Notes: generated by a model from the sequence alone, not told the origin. Positions 1 to 11,342 are shown, counted from the first letter of the stretch. The stretch is DNA of 31,497 nucleotides from Streptococcus pseudopneumoniae ATCC BAA-960 = CCUG 49455 (GCF_002087075.1 NZ_MWSM01000023.1:1-31497); one strand, 5' to 3'. A program made the numbers and translations.

Positions 1-109
1 TGAAGAGAGTTCTGACGCCAACATCAAAAACCTTGGCTGCCTCGACATGGCTGTGCCCCTCTTTGATGTAATCTAATGCTCGCTGTTTAAAATCTGTACT
101 ATATGCCAT
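1..109 (-). CDS. IS630 family transposase, N-terminal part (runs off window)
   Basis: The first 36 codons are visible, beginning MAYSTDFKQRALDYIKEG and continuing into a helix-turn-helix (GHSHVEAAKVFDVGVRTLF). This is the typical N-terminal DNA-binding helix-turn-helix of IS630-Spn1 transposases. The start is the ATG at 107-109. The catalytic DDE domain lies outside the window, so whether the element is active cannot be judged. Confidence 0.75.
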   Translation of the reverse strand, partial: MAYSTDFKQRALDYIKEGHSHVEAAKVFDVGVRTLF

Positions 110-148
110 AGCTTTATTATAACATGCTTGTTTGAAACTAAGTAACTA
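1..148 (-). mobile_element. IS630-Spn1-like insertion sequence, one end
   Basis: The element enters from beyond the left window edge and ends near 148, where a TA dinucleotide (149-150) marks the expected IS630/mariner target. It carries the start of a transposase gene (1-109). Its terminal sequence, read inward on the minus strand, begins TAGTTACTTAGTTTCAAAC. This resembles the ends of the pneumococcal RUP repeat, which is thought to be mobilised by IS630-Spn1. The insertion interrupts the thioesterase gene to its right. The exact outer base is inferred from the TA rule, because the other end is outside the window. Confidence 0.75.
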
Positions 149-410
149 TAATAGTCAGCACATCGTCAAGTTTTCCTGATTTGAGGTAGTTGATAGAGGA
201 TTGGAGTGTCACTCCATCAAGCCCCAGAGATATGAGCACCAAACCGCTGATCTGGTCGCAAAGGGTAAAGAGATAACCACCATGGGCGTTGCCATAGTAG
301 TTGAGCGACGAGTCCACTACTTTGGTCGTCACCACAACGTGACCATCTCTCATTTGTTCAATTTCGTAATTTTCAAAGGCAGATATAGCGTCAAAATGAA
401 AGTCTTTCAT
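138..410 (-). pseudogene. PaaI-type hotdog thioesterase, 3' end removed by IS630 insertion
   Basis: Ninety codons remain of a hotdog-fold acyl-CoA thioesterase of the PaaI family; intact members are about 120-140 residues. The family motif NAHGGYLFTLCDQ, with the active-site region on the central helix, is present near residues 42-54. The start is the ATG at 408-410, because GGAGG lies just upstream of it; an upstream in-frame ATG would place that ribosome binding site inside the coding region. The last codons and the TAG stop come from the inserted IS630-like end, so the final beta strands of the hotdog fold are missing and the protein is unlikely to fold normally. Confidence 0.8.
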
Positions 411-479
411 CGTTTCCTCCTGATATTTCAAACGACACTATGATACTACTTTTTATAGGACTGTGCAAGGAGAAAGCTC

Positions 480-1961
480 CTAGTCTGGCAAAATTCCGAC
501 CTGCTCTACAAAGCGCATAAAGGCTGCCTGTCCTTGCTCCGTCTGCTTATAGACTCCTGCATCCTCAAGTACACGCGCAAAAATTGCACCCACAGAGTCC
601 TTGACGATTTCAAGGGCTTTTTCTTTATCTGTTAGATCTGGATGTTGGCCTTTGAGTTGGTCTGCCCATTCCTGATGATAGTCGGCAACTGTATCAGCTT
701 CTCCTACAAGATAGCTAGCGACTTGCTCCACTTCTTCTTTCAGACGTGGTGGCAAGATTGCCAAGCCCATGACCTCAATCAAGCCGATATTTTCCTTCTT
801 GATATGTTGGACATCCTTGTGGGGATGATAGATGCCATCTGGATGTTCTGCAGAAGTCTGATTGTCTCGCAAGACCAAGTCCAACTCAAACTGTCCATCG
901 CGTTTGCGGGCAATGGGTGTAATGGTATGGTGTGGTGTTCCATTACTTTCTGCCAAGACTTGCACTCTTGGATCTGAATACTGGCGCCATTCCTGCAAAA
1001 TCTTATCAGCCAAGTTGATCAAATCTTCTTTGGAATCCGAAGTCAAACGCAACACTGACATTGGCCACTTGACAATCCCAGCCTTGACCTGATTAAAACC
1101 AGTAAAAGAGAAAGTCTTTTGCAAGGGAGCCAATTCCATAGGAAATACGTGACGGCCTCCCTGATAGTGGTCATGAGTCAGAATAGAACCTCCCACAATC
1201 GGCAAGTCGGCATTAGAGCCCGCAAAATATCCTGGAAACTGCTCTACGATAGCCAACAAACGTTCAAAGCTCTGACTGCTAATCGTCATGGGACAATGCT
1301 GGCCATCTAAAAAGATACAGTGCTCATTAAAATAAGCATAGGGCGAATACTGGAAGCCCCACTCCTGACCAGCCATTTCAAAACGGATAATTCGGTGATT
1401 GCTACGGGCTGGGTGGTTGACCCGACCATGGTAACCTTCATTCTCTAGACAAAGTTGACACTGAGGATAATTACTAGCTTGCACCAACTTGGCTACCGCA
1501 ATCTCTTTCGGATCCTTTTCAGGCTTAGAGAGATTGATGGTAATTTCAAGTTCTCCATAATCAGATGGAACACGATAAGCGATATTTTTAGCAATGGCCT
1601 TGAGTTTGATGTAATCATTTTTCTGACTGAGTTGATAAAAATCCTCTATCGCTTGCTCAGGAGAGTGGACATAGGCTTCCCAGAAGTCACGATTGACCTG
1701 ACTCGGATAAGGAGTCACCAAGTCCATCAGTTCAGTACCAAGGATTTCACGCGCAGTCTGACTATCCTCAATCATCTCTAATCGAACGGCTTCCTCAACT
1801 AGCTGGTCCTTGAGGTCAATCAATTTATCCAGATTGGTCTCAACTTCCAAAACACCTTCTCCCACTCGTGCCAAAACACGGTTGGTCAGGTAGATTCGAT
1901 CCATTTCCTCAAATGAACTTTCAGAAATGACATGTGTTACAAATTTATCTACTAAGATCAC
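480..1961 (-). CDS. galT: UTP--hexose-1-phosphate uridylyltransferase (GalT, Firmicutes type)
   Basis: Transfers UMP between UDP-glucose and galactose-1-phosphate in the Leloir pathway, in the cytoplasm. The 493-residue product matches the class II GalT of Gram-positive bacteria, which is longer than the E. coli type. Visible landmarks are the histidine-rich motif LTHDHYQGGRH in the middle and ESNGTPHHTITPIARKR further on; both are characteristic of the class and probably include the nucleotidylated histidine. Translation starts at a GTG (1959-1961) seven bases after AGGAGG. The gene lies 18 bp behind galK and is surely co-transcribed with it. No clear terminator was seen after the stop. Confidence 0.95.
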   Translation of the reverse strand: MILVDKFVTHVISESSFEEMDRIYLTNRVLARVGEGVLEVETNLDKLIDLKDQLVEEAVRLEMIEDSQTAREILGTELMDLVTPYPSQVNRDFWEAYVHSPEQAIEDFYQLSQKNDYIKLKAIAKNIAYRVPSDYGELEITINLSKPEKDPKEIAVAKLVQASNYPQCQLCLENEGYHGRVNHPARSNHRIIRFEMAGQEWGFQYSPYAYFNEHCIFLDGQHCPMTISSQSFERLLAIVEQFPGYFAGSNADLPIVGGSILTHDHYQGGRHVFPMELAPLQKTFSFTGFNQVKAGIVKWPMSVLRLTSDSKEDLINLADKILQEWRQYSDPRVQVLAESNGTPHHTITPIARKRDGQFELDLVLRDNQTSAEHPDGIYHPHKDVQHIKKENIGLIEVMGLAILPPRLKEEVEQVASYLVGEADTVADYHQEWADQLKGQHPDLTDKEKALEIVKDSVGAIFARVLEDAGVYKQTEQGQAAFMRFVEQVGILPD

Positions 1962-1979
1962 TATAGAGCCTCCTTTTGA

Positions 1980-3158
1980 CTAGTCAAGGACGCGAGTGCC
2001 ACCTGCAACTTCAGCGATATAGAAGCTTGGAGCGTATCCAACTACTTCCTCGTAGTGTTTGCCTACAGCTTCCTTAAAGGCCTCAACAGCATCTTTTTGC
2101 ACCAAGGCAATGGCACAGCCGCCAAAACCTGCCCCTGTCATGCGAGCACCGAGAACGCCTTCTTGTGCCCAAGCTGTGTGAACAAGAGTATCCAATTCCA
2201 AGCCAGTTACTTCATAATCATGCTCCAGAGAAACGTGAGAGGCATTCATCAAACGACCAAATGTTTTCAAATCTCCTGCTTGAAGGGCTGCTTGAGCTTT
2301 GAGGGTACGTTGGTTTTCAAGCACAGCATGGCGAGCACGTTTCAAACGATTTTCATCTTTAATCAGATAGCTGTATTGGTCAAAGGCCCACTCGTCCAAT
2401 TCACCCAAGGTCTGAATATCTAAGGCTGCTTGCAATTCTTCCACTGCTTTTTCACACTCAGCACGACGTTCATTGTATTTAGAGTCCGCCAATTCACGGC
2501 GCTTGTTAGTGTTCATGATAACAACGACATTGTCCTTCAAATCAAGTGGTACCAAATCATACTCTAAAGTGTTAGTATCTAGGTAAATAGCACGTTGGTC
2601 AGCCCCCATACCGATAGCAAATTGGTCCATAACGCCAGAGTTGACTCCGATAAAGTTGTTTTCTGTTTGTTTTCCGATTTTAACCAAATCGAGACGGTCT
2701 AGTTTTAAATCAAAGAGATGCTCTGCCACGACCCCTGTCAAGAGTTCCAAGGATGCTGATGAAGACAAGCCAGCACCATTTGGGATATTCCCATAAACAT
2801 AAAAATCAAAACCTTTGTCAATCACGTGCCCAGCTTCTTGCAAGAAATGAAGAACCCCTTTTGGATAGTTAGTCCAGCCGTGCTCTTTTTCAAACTTAAG
2901 GTCAGCAAGAGGCACTTCTATGATACCCTTGTCCTCAAAGTTAGCTGAGTAGAAACGTAAAACTTGGTCGTCACGCTTGCGAGCTGCACCGTAAGTTCCC
3001 AAGGAAATGGCTGCTGGAAATACATGTCCACCATTATAGTCTGTGTGCTCACCAATCAAGTTGATACGACCTGGTGAAAAGAATGTTTGGTCTGCTTCTT
3101 GACCAAAAACAGCAAGAAAGTCTTTGCGAAGTGCTTCAGTAGTAAGATCTTGTGTCAT
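1980..3158 (-). CDS. galK: galactokinase
   Basis: Phosphorylates galactose to galactose-1-phosphate with ATP, the first committed step of the Leloir pathway. This 392-residue GHMP kinase shows all three family motifs: [15 protein letters not shown] near residue 30, the ATP-binding loop [13 protein letters not shown] near 126, and [13 protein letters not shown] near 345. The ATG at 3156-3158 is preceded by AAGGAG. It is the first gene of a galK-galT operon and is divergent from galR. The intergenic region contains a strong promoter, a cre-like site and palindromes (separate entries), which fits galactose induction plus glucose repression. Confidence 0.97.
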   Translation of the reverse strand: MTQDLTTEALRKDFLAVFGQEADQTFFSPGRINLIGEHTDYNGGHVFPAAISLGTYGAARKRDDQVLRFYSANFEDKGIIEVPLADLKFEKEHGWTNYPKGVLHFLQEAGHVIDKGFDFYVYGNIPNGAGLSSSASLELLTGVVAEHLFDLKLDRLDLVKIGKQTENNFIGVNSGVMDQFAIGMGADQRAIYLDTNTLEYDLVPLDLKDNVVVIMNTNKRRELADSKYNERRAECEKAVEELQAALDIQTLGELDEWAFDQYSYLIKDENRLKRARHAVLENQRTLKAQAALQAGDLKTFGRLMNASHVSLEHDYEVTGLELDTLVHTAWAQEGVLGARMTGAGFGGCAIALVQKDAVEAFKEAVGKHYEEVVGYAPSFYIAEVAGGTRVLD

Positions 3159-3179
3159 ATGATTTCTCCTTTTACTGTC

Positions 3180-3243
3180 CGTTAAGTCGTCTTAACGTGT
3201 AATCGTTTTCTTCTATTGTATCCAAGGGATTTCCCAAGGTCAA
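3180..3243 (-). promoter_or_regulatory. galKT promoter with cre-like site and palindrome
   Basis: Reading the minus strand, -35 TTGACC (3238-3243) and -10 TACAAT (3215-3220) are separated by exactly 17 bp. TGTAATCGTTTTCT at 3198-3211 matches the CcpA cre consensus (TGNAANCGNWNNCW) and covers the probable start site, the classic place for repression. Immediately downstream is a perfect inverted repeat, CGTTAAG-TCGT-CTTAACG (3180-3197), either an operator or a leader hairpin. CcpA control of galactose genes is established in streptococci; these particular sites are assigned from sequence only. Confidence 0.7.
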
Positions 3244-3258
3244 TCCTTTTTACTAAAA

Positions 3259-3280
3259 TTTTACTAAATTATCAGTAAAA
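3259..3280. promoter_or_regulatory. candidate GalR operator near the galR promoter
   Basis: TTTTACT and AGTAAAA (3259-3265 and 3274-3280) form an inverted repeat. A further copy of the half-site, TTTTTACT, lies at 3247-3254. The repeats sit just upstream of a galR -10 (TATACT, 3295-3300) and upstream of the galK -35, so a protein bound here could control both divergent genes. The assignment to GalR is inference from position and symmetry. Confidence 0.5.
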
Positions 3281-3294
3281 GCAGAAAAATATGA

Positions 3295-4329
<1,035 letters not shown>

Positions 4330-4337
4330 GATAACAT

Positions 4338-4376
4338 AAAAAACGAATAGAGTTCTAAAACTCCTATTCGTTTTTT
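4338..4376. terminator. bidirectional terminator between galR and adhC
   Basis: AAAAAACGAATAG (4338-4350) pairs perfectly with CTATTCGTTTTTT (4364-4376) around a short loop. Runs of T follow on both strands, so it can end galR transcripts and the converging nmlR-adhC transcript. Its right arm overlaps the adhC stop codon (4375-4377). Confidence 0.9.
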
Positions 4377-5412
4377 ATTCGATTACAATCATAGACTTAA
4401 TTGTCTTACGTTCATCCATATCTTTGTAGGCTTGGTCGATATCTTCCAGTTTATAACTTGAAGTAAAGACGCGACCTGGATTGATATCACCATCAAGGAC
4501 GGCTTTTAGTAAAAATTGCTTATCGTATGTTGTAGCAGAAGCTGCCCCACCTGCTACAGAGATATTTTGCATAAATGTCGAACCAAGAGCACGATTATTA
4601 TAGTGTGGGACTCCTACAAAGCCCATACGCCCTCCATTATGAAGAACACCTAGCGCCTGTTCTATAGCAGCCTCCGTACCAACACATTCAAGTGCTGCGT
4701 CTGCTCCTCCACCGAGGATTTCACGCACCTTGGTAATTCCTTCTTGACCACGTTCTGCAACAACAGCTGTCGCACCTGACTCCATAGCCATCTTTTGACG
4801 GTCTTCATGACGGCTCATAAGGATAATTTGTGATGCTCCACGCATCTTAGCCGCGATGACAGCACATTGACCAACAGCCCCATCACCGATAACAACAACC
4901 TTGTCCCCTTTTTGAACATTTGCAACACGCGCCGCATGATAGCCTGTCGGCATGACATCTGCAAGAGTCAAAAGGGACTTGAGCATCCCTTCTGTATAGT
5001 CAGAAGGTTGACCAGGGATTTTAACCAGCGCCCAGTTTGCATAGTGGAAGCGAATATATTCTGCCTGAAAATCACCCCCCAAATTATTGCCAATATGATT
5101 GTCGCAAGAACCGTCAAATCCAGCAAGACAGGCATCACACTCACCACATCCATGTGTAAAAGGGACAATCACAAAATCACCTGGTTTCACCGTCGTAATG
5201 GCTTCCCCAGCTTCTTCAACAATCCCAATCGCTTCGTGTCCACTATTTTTGTGTCCAGCTTTCGTTTCTGGATTACGGTACCTCCATAAATCTGAACCAC
5301 AAACGCACGCACGAACCACACGAATAATCACATCATCCGCTTCTATTATTTGCGGACGTTCAATGCTAGCAAGTCCAACCTGACCTGCCTTTGTATATAC
5401 TGCTGATTTCAT
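4375..5412 (-). CDS. adhC: zinc-dependent alcohol dehydrogenase (AdhC, NmlR regulon)
   Basis: A 345-residue medium-chain zinc alcohol dehydrogenase. Catalytic zinc ligands are suggested by CVCGSDLWR near residue 38 and GHEAIGIVEEAG near 59. The structural-zinc loop CGECDACLAGFDGSC is near 90. The Rossmann motif GDGAVGQCAVIAA, near 175, binds NAD(P). The gene starts on the base after the nmlR stop (TAA then ATG), with GGAAGG as ribosome binding site, so the two are translationally coupled. In pneumococcus this nmlR-linked AdhC is part of the response to reactive carbonyls. The physiological substrate cannot be read from the sequence. Confidence 0.88.
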   Translation of the reverse strand: MKSAVYTKAGQVGLASIERPQIIEADDVIIRVVRACVCGSDLWRYRNPETKAGHKNSGHEAIGIVEEAGEAITTVKPGDFVIVPFTHGCGECDACLAGFDGSCDNHIGNNLGGDFQAEYIRFHYANWALVKIPGQPSDYTEGMLKSLLTLADVMPTGYHAARVANVQKGDKVVVIGDGAVGQCAVIAAKMRGASQIILMSRHEDRQKMAMESGATAVVAERGQEGITKVREILGGGADAALECVGTEAAIEQALGVLHNGGRMGFVGVPHYNNRALGSTFMQNISVAGGAASATTYDKQFLLKAVLDGDINPGRVFTSSYKLEDIDQAYKDMDERKTIKSMIVIE

Positions 5413-5766
5413 TTAAAATTTTCCTTCCTTATAAAGTTTAATTTTGAGATTTAAGCGATTTAAAGCCGTCTGTAACTGAGACAAGCGCTCCTCTAATTTT
5501 TTCTTTTCCTCTTCTAAAATACCAAGCCTCTCCTCTCGCGTTTCATCCCCCTTTTGGTAGAGCGACATATAGTCAACTAAACTGTCTACAGAGACACCTG
5601 TCGAACGAAAACACTTAATAAATTCCAGCGCTTCTATATCCTGATCTTGAAAATCACGAATCCCAGTTGCAGTACGAGTAATCGGTGGCACAAGACCAAC
5701 CCGTTCATAATACCGAATCGTATCCGCTGAAATTCCCAACAAATCACTGGCAGATTTAATATTCAT
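5413..5766 (-). CDS. nmlR: MerR-family carbonyl-stress regulator NmlR
   Basis: A 117-residue MerR-type activator: N-terminal winged helix-turn-helix (IKSASDLLGISADTIRYYERVGL), then a coiled-coil dimer helix near residues 75-110. It has a single cysteine at residue 52 (FIKCFRST), the position used for sensing in the NmlR subfamily; the multi-cysteine metal site of MerR or ZntR is absent. It is the first gene of the nmlR-adhC operon and is autoregulated through the promoter at 5825-5855. Work on the pneumococcal protein links it to carbonyl stress and hydrogen peroxide production. Confidence 0.92.
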   Translation of the reverse strand: MNIKSASDLLGISADTIRYYERVGLVPPITRTATGIRDFQDQDIEALEFIKCFRSTGVSVDSLVDYMSLYQKGDETREERLGILEEEKKKLEERLSQLQTALNRLNLKIKLYKEGKF

Positions 5767-5824
5767 AGGCTAACCTCCTCTCCTTTCATTCACTGAGTTT
5801 AAGCTACTCTAACTCACTTATCTT

Positions 5825-5855
5825 ATTATATAACTTTGAGTTGACTCCAAGTCAA
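5825..5855 (-). promoter_or_regulatory. nmlR-adhC promoter with NmlR operator
   Basis: On the minus strand, -35 TTGACT (5850-5855) and -10 TATAAT (5825-5830) are separated by 19 bp, the overlong spacing on which MerR-family activators act. Within the spacer lies CTTGGAGT-CA-ACTCAAAG (5834-5851), one base short of a perfect dyad and nearly identical to the NmlR motif. This is strong evidence that NmlR untwists its own promoter. Confidence 0.9.
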
Positions 5856-6009
5856 GCATTTTGCACCTAATCGAAAAATTTTTATCATTAACAATCATAT
5901 ATCTGGAGTTTATACAATGCTCTTCTCTTACCAATTTTTGAAATATTTAAATAATAAAGAAATTACTCTATTCCAAATAAGATAGTACCCAAGTATTTTT
6001 CACTTTTTT

Positions 6010-6900
6010 CTAATGTTGATGCTCATAACTCCGTTCCAAGTCACACACCTTTCGCTTATGGGTTTGGTGAGTTTCTAGGTCAGCATCAATTTCAATGGTA
6101 ATATTTTGAAAACCACAATCTTTTAGGAAAATTCGAATAGACTCTTTACAAGTTTCCATATGTTCCATTTCTTTTAGACAAACATGGACAATGGCATTTT
6201 TTTCCAAAGCATCCATAGTCCAGAGATTAAGCTGATTAAGGCTGGCCACATTGTCCAATCGCTCCAGGCCACTCTTTACTTGCTTGATATCAAGACCTTC
6301 TGGCACAGCATCCAAGAAAATCTTGAGTGTAGACCAAAAACGTGGAAGGGTTTTTGAAAGAATAAAGAAAGAAATGACAAGGGACAAAAGAGGATCTAGG
6401 ATATACCAGTCCGTAAATCGAAGAACAATCGCCATCAGGATAACAGCTACCCACCCTAGCGTATCTTCCAGAAAATGCAAACTCAGAATAGACTCATTCT
6501 TTGTCTTTCCCTTACCAACCACCAGACTCGCTAACAGATTGATAGTAATCGCAATAATTCCTAACCAGAGAATCCCCTCATCATTGACTGGTTGCGGATG
6601 CAAAATCTTCGTGACATTTTCCAAAATGACTAGAACAGAGCCCGTTACGAGAATCACAGCTGTTACCAAGGCTCCTAGCAGGCTAAACCGCTTATAGCCC
6701 AAGGTGTACTGATTGTCTTCTTCACGATTGGAGATTGTTTCTAGAAAAGCTGATATTCCAATTGCAATCGCATCTCCCAAGTCATGCACAGAGTCAGCAA
6801 GAACAGCGCTAGAACCAAATACTCCACCTGCAATAAACTCAACAATGGCATAAGTCAAATTTAAGAAAAAAGCCACCCAAACAGCATATTTTGCCTTCAT
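6010..6900 (-). CDS. czcD: zinc efflux transporter CzcD (cation diffusion facilitator)
   Basis: A membrane antiporter exporting Zn2+. About six transmembrane helices fill residues 5-205. The metal site is visible as DSVHDLGD in helix 2 and HFLED in helix 5, the DxxHxxxD and HxxxD pattern of CDF transporters. A cytoplasmic domain of about 85 residues follows and ends in a His/Cys-containing tail (HKRKVCD...YEHQH) that may bind metal. I chose the ATG at 6898-6900 because AAAGGA is nine bases before it; the in-frame ATG at 6909 directly abuts that Shine-Dalgarno. It is divergent from its activator sczA. Confidence 0.92.
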   Translation of the reverse strand: MKAKYAVWVAFFLNLTYAIVEFIAGGVFGSSAVLADSVHDLGDAIAIGISAFLETISNREEDNQYTLGYKRFSLLGALVTAVILVTGSVLVILENVTKILHPQPVNDEGILWLGIIAITINLLASLVVGKGKTKNESILSLHFLEDTLGWVAVILMAIVLRFTDWYILDPLLSLVISFFILSKTLPRFWSTLKIFLDAVPEGLDIKQVKSGLERLDNVASLNQLNLWTMDALEKNAIVHVCLKEMEHMETCKESIRIFLKDCGFQNITIEIDADLETHQTHKRKVCDLERSYEHQH

Positions 6901-6930
6901 ATTTCTCATTCCTTTGTTATAATAGATTTA

Positions 6931-6945
6931 TGAACACCTTGTTCA
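6931..6945. promoter_or_regulatory. SczA operator in the czcD-sczA intergenic region
   Basis: TGAACA-CCT-TGTTCA is a perfect inverted repeat just upstream of the czcD -10 region. A further TGAACA half-site lies near sczA (7008-7013). SczA is known to use two motifs in this region, one for zinc-dependent activation and one for repression without zinc. Which site does which is not readable from the sequence. Confidence 0.75.
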
Positions 6946-7032
6946 TTATCATTATCCACTAAAACTCAAAGAAAGGATAGAAGCAAAACGTCAGCTTTAT
7001 TCAGTTCTGAACAATTTGCCTTAAGTGTCCAT

Positions 7033-7569
7033 ATGACTAACATTGACCGCCGTATCAGCAAAACCAAAAAAGCCATCTATCAAGCTTTTATACAACTTTT
7101 GAATGCTAAGGGTTACGAGGCCACTACTGTTCAGGATATCATTGATCTCGCAGATGTGGGACGATCCACCTTTTACTGTCACTATGAGAGTAAGGAGCTT
7201 CTTCTGGACCAGCTCTGCCGCTACCTCTTCCATCATCTTTTTGAAAGAGAGCAAGCCATTTCAACCGAAGATTACCTAGCCCACCTCTTTCTGCATTTTC
7301 AGAAAAACCAAGACCATATCACCAGTCTACTATTCTCCAAAAATGACTATTTCCTCCGTCAACTACAGAGAGAGCTTGAGCACCACGTCTATCCCATGCT
7401 GGCTGCTGATTTGAAGCAAACTCACCCAAGTCTACCTACTTCTTACCTCCAACACTTGGTCGTGTCCAACTTTATCGAGACATTGACCTGGTGGCTCAAA
7501 AAAGGTCAAGATTTCACAGACCAGGAAGTTGTCCAATTTTATCTAGACCTTCTCATTCCTAAAAATTGA
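7033..7569 (+). CDS. sczA: TetR-family zinc-responsive regulator SczA
   Basis: A 178-residue TetR-family protein. The N-terminal helix-turn-helix is clear (KGYEATTVQDIIDLADVGRS, followed by TFYCHYESKELLL, residues 25-57), with an all-helical ligand domain after it containing several histidines. Divergence from czcD identifies it as SczA, which unusually for TetR proteins activates its target in high zinc. The ATG at 7033 has no convincing ribosome binding site and there is no in-frame alternative upstream, so translation may be weak. A strong terminator follows at 7632. Confidence 0.9.
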   Translation: MTNIDRRISKTKKAIYQAFIQLLNAKGYEATTVQDIIDLADVGRSTFYCHYESKELLLDQLCRYLFHHLFEREQAISTEDYLAHLFLHFQKNQDHITSLLFSKNDYFLRQLQRELEHHVYPMLAADLKQTHPSLPTSYLQHLVVSNFIETLTWWLKKGQDFTDQEVVQFYLDLLIPKN

Positions 7570-7631
7570 ATATAGAGTAAAGCTCAGTTGTCTTATTTCT
7601 AGGTTACTGAGTTTTTTATCTTTTCAACAAC

Positions 7632-7658
7632 AAAAGAGGACCCGCCGATCCTCTTTTT
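7632..7658. terminator. rho-independent terminator after sczA
   Basis: AAAAGAGGA (7632-7640) pairs with TCCTCTTTT around an eight-base loop and is followed by a T run on the plus strand. It has A-rich flanks on the other side, so it could also end the converging pnuC transcript. Confidence 0.85.
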
Positions 7659-7734
7659 CATACTATAAATCCTTGATTATCAACTATATCTGTTTTAATC
7701 GAAATCTCAAAACAGCACTTTCAAACATCTTTTC

Positions 7735-8541
7735 CTAGTTAAGTAAATCAGTATTCTGCTTAGCTGCCTTGCTCCATTGATACCAACCAACTAGACTGTT
7801 AATGAGATAAATTAGATATTTCCCTTGAATTTGCAGGCTTTCTCCCCACCAGAGATAGATTGAAAAGACATTGGTAGCCGCCCAGAATATCCACTGTTCA
7901 CGGTAAACAGCTGTCATGAGGATTTGCCCTACCCCATTGGTTGCATCTGTGATTGAATCACGATAGGGACGATTGGCACCAATAGACTGATAAATGAAGC
8001 CAAAGGCCAACCACCAAAGCACACTAATGGAAAGATACTTTGTCCAGCCCTTGCCGTCCAGTTTACGCGCGACAAACTCCTGCTTTTCCTTCTTAAACTG
8101 TGCCTGATAAATCCAAACTAGAAGTCCAATTGGCTGCATGACTGTGAAGTAAAGTGTCGTCAGCACCTCACCATAAAAACCTTTCTGTAGGGCCAAAATA
8201 AGGTAAATAACAGAGTTAATCAAGCCAAAAAGATAATTACTTGCTCGACCTTCCGATACAAAGATTACACAGATAATCCCTGTCAAGCTACAAATCATCC
8301 CAATCCAGTCAACAATACGATGTTCGTAAACCAACTCCAGCCAGAAAGGAAAACTTCCTAAAACCAGCAAATAAATCCACTGGGCAAAACTACGATGGGC
8401 AAAGAGGTCATCCCAGATAGCCTTCATAGTTCCTGAAAATCCTAAATCAGCCATAGCCGCAACCATACGACGGTAACCACCTGACATTTCACCTAGGGTT
8501 GTTTTGATATTTTCAATTTTCTTTTGCAAATAAGTATGCAT
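7735..8541 (-). CDS. pnuC: nicotinamide riboside transporter PnuC
   Basis: A 268-residue integral membrane protein of the PnuC family, which brings in nicotinamide riboside by facilitated diffusion. About seven hydrophobic helices are visible after a charged, amphipathic N-terminal stretch of roughly 50 residues. Typical family motifs are GLINSVIYLILALQKGFYGE near residue 105 and the tryptophan-rich segment WIFWAATNVFSIYLWW near 215, which lines the substrate site. Two adjacent ATGs are possible; the second (8539-8541) has the better spacing from AGGAG. The gene has its own promoter and a roughly 130-nt structured leader, consistent with NAD+-sensing control. Confidence 0.9.
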   Translation of the reverse strand: MHTYLQKKIENIKTTLGEMSGGYRRMVAAMADLGFSGTMKAIWDDLFAHRSFAQWIYLLVLGSFPFWLELVYEHRIVDWIGMICSLTGIICVIFVSEGRASNYLFGLINSVIYLILALQKGFYGEVLTTLYFTVMQPIGLLVWIYQAQFKKEKQEFVARKLDGKGWTKYLSISVLWWLAFGFIYQSIGANRPYRDSITDATNGVGQILMTAVYREQWIFWAATNVFSIYLWWGESLQIQGKYLIYLINSLVGWYQWSKAAKQNTDLLN

Positions 8542-8544
8542 CAT

Positions 8545-8620
8545 TTCTCCTTTTGTTTTTAAAGAGCCGTGTCTGGATAGACTTTCGGACGCAACGCTCT
8601 ATTAGATAATGAACTGCCTA
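8545..8620 (-). ncRNA. probable NAD+-II (pnuC-motif) riboswitch in the pnuC leader
   Basis: The transcript upstream of pnuC folds compactly. AGAGC (8600-8596) pairs with GCUCU (8567-8563), and inside it GUCU-AUCC-AGAC forms a hairpin (8582-8571). An A-rich strand then leads straight into the AGGAG ribosome binding site, whose GGA could pair with the UCC loop as a pseudoknot. A short pseudoknot that hides the Shine-Dalgarno upstream of pnuC in streptococci is what defines the NAD+-II class. The class is assigned from position and fold, without a covariance-model search. Confidence 0.7.
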
Positions 8621-8687
8621 TACACAAGATTTCTAACCTTAGTCGACATGAGCTGAAACCCCTTATTTGTTAAGTAGTTCACAAAAT

Positions 8688-8715
8688 ATTATACACCTAT
8701 TTTATGAATAGTCAA
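8688..8715 (-). promoter_or_regulatory. pnuC promoter
   Basis: On the minus strand, -35 TTGACT (8710-8715) and -10 TATAAT (8688-8693) are separated by 16 bp. This places the transcription start about 140 nt before the pnuC start codon, leaving room for the leader RNA. Confidence 0.8.
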
Positions 8716-8798
8716 CTGTCTTTACAGTAAAATTTTAGAAAATCATGAAAATTTTCTCTTTCTTTCCATTTTAAGTGACATTCAGTCATTCTCACATC

Positions 8799-8826
8799 AA
8801 AAAAGCCCAGACGAAATTGTCTGAGC
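8799..8826 (-). terminator. terminator of the proV-proWX operon
   Basis: On the minus strand GCTCAGAC pairs with GTCTGGGC (8826-8805) around AATTTC and is followed by six T residues. It lies 60 bp after the proWX stop. Confidence 0.85.
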
Positions 8827-8885
8827 ATTCTTTTATCTAGTCGTTTAAGGAAGTTGAGTTCAGTATGTTTAAAGTCTCTACCCCA

Positions 8886-11127
<2,242 letters not shown>

Positions 11128-11141
11128 TCTTTGTCCTCATT

Positions 11142-11342
11142 TTAAAACTTTCCTCGATTGGTCATGTCTTCTACCTTAGGCATGACTTCCTTATTGTCCC
11201 AATGCTCTACAATTTTTCCATTTTCTAAACGGAAGATATTGTACTGGGCATAAGCAAGGCCATCAATCTGAGTCTGACCATAACTAACCACATAGTTTCC
11301 TTGTCCTAAGAGTTGGAAAACAAAGTCGAAAGCGGCCTTTAC
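11142..11342 (-). pseudogene. remnant of a SnoaL-like (NTF2-fold) protein
   Basis: Sixty-six codons translate into the C-terminal half of a SnoaL-like aldol-condensation-type protein. Recognisable parts are YGQTQIDGLAYAQYNIFRLE, then GKIVEHWDNKE, the family's most conserved segment. The frame is closed upstream by a TAA directly before the first recognisable codon, and no start codon is present, so the N-terminal half has been deleted. The remnant lies between marR and proV on the same strand and was probably once part of that operon. Confidence 0.8.

Noticed and set aside
7021..7254. Minus-strand ORF of 77 codons opposite sczA
   Set aside because: Shadow of a clear TetR-family gene; no conserved motif of its own.
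7577..7617. CTCAG...CTGAG followed by T run right after sczA as a terminator
   Set aside because: The stem is only five base pairs with a loop of about 19 bases; the strong hairpin at 7632-7658 is the better candidate.
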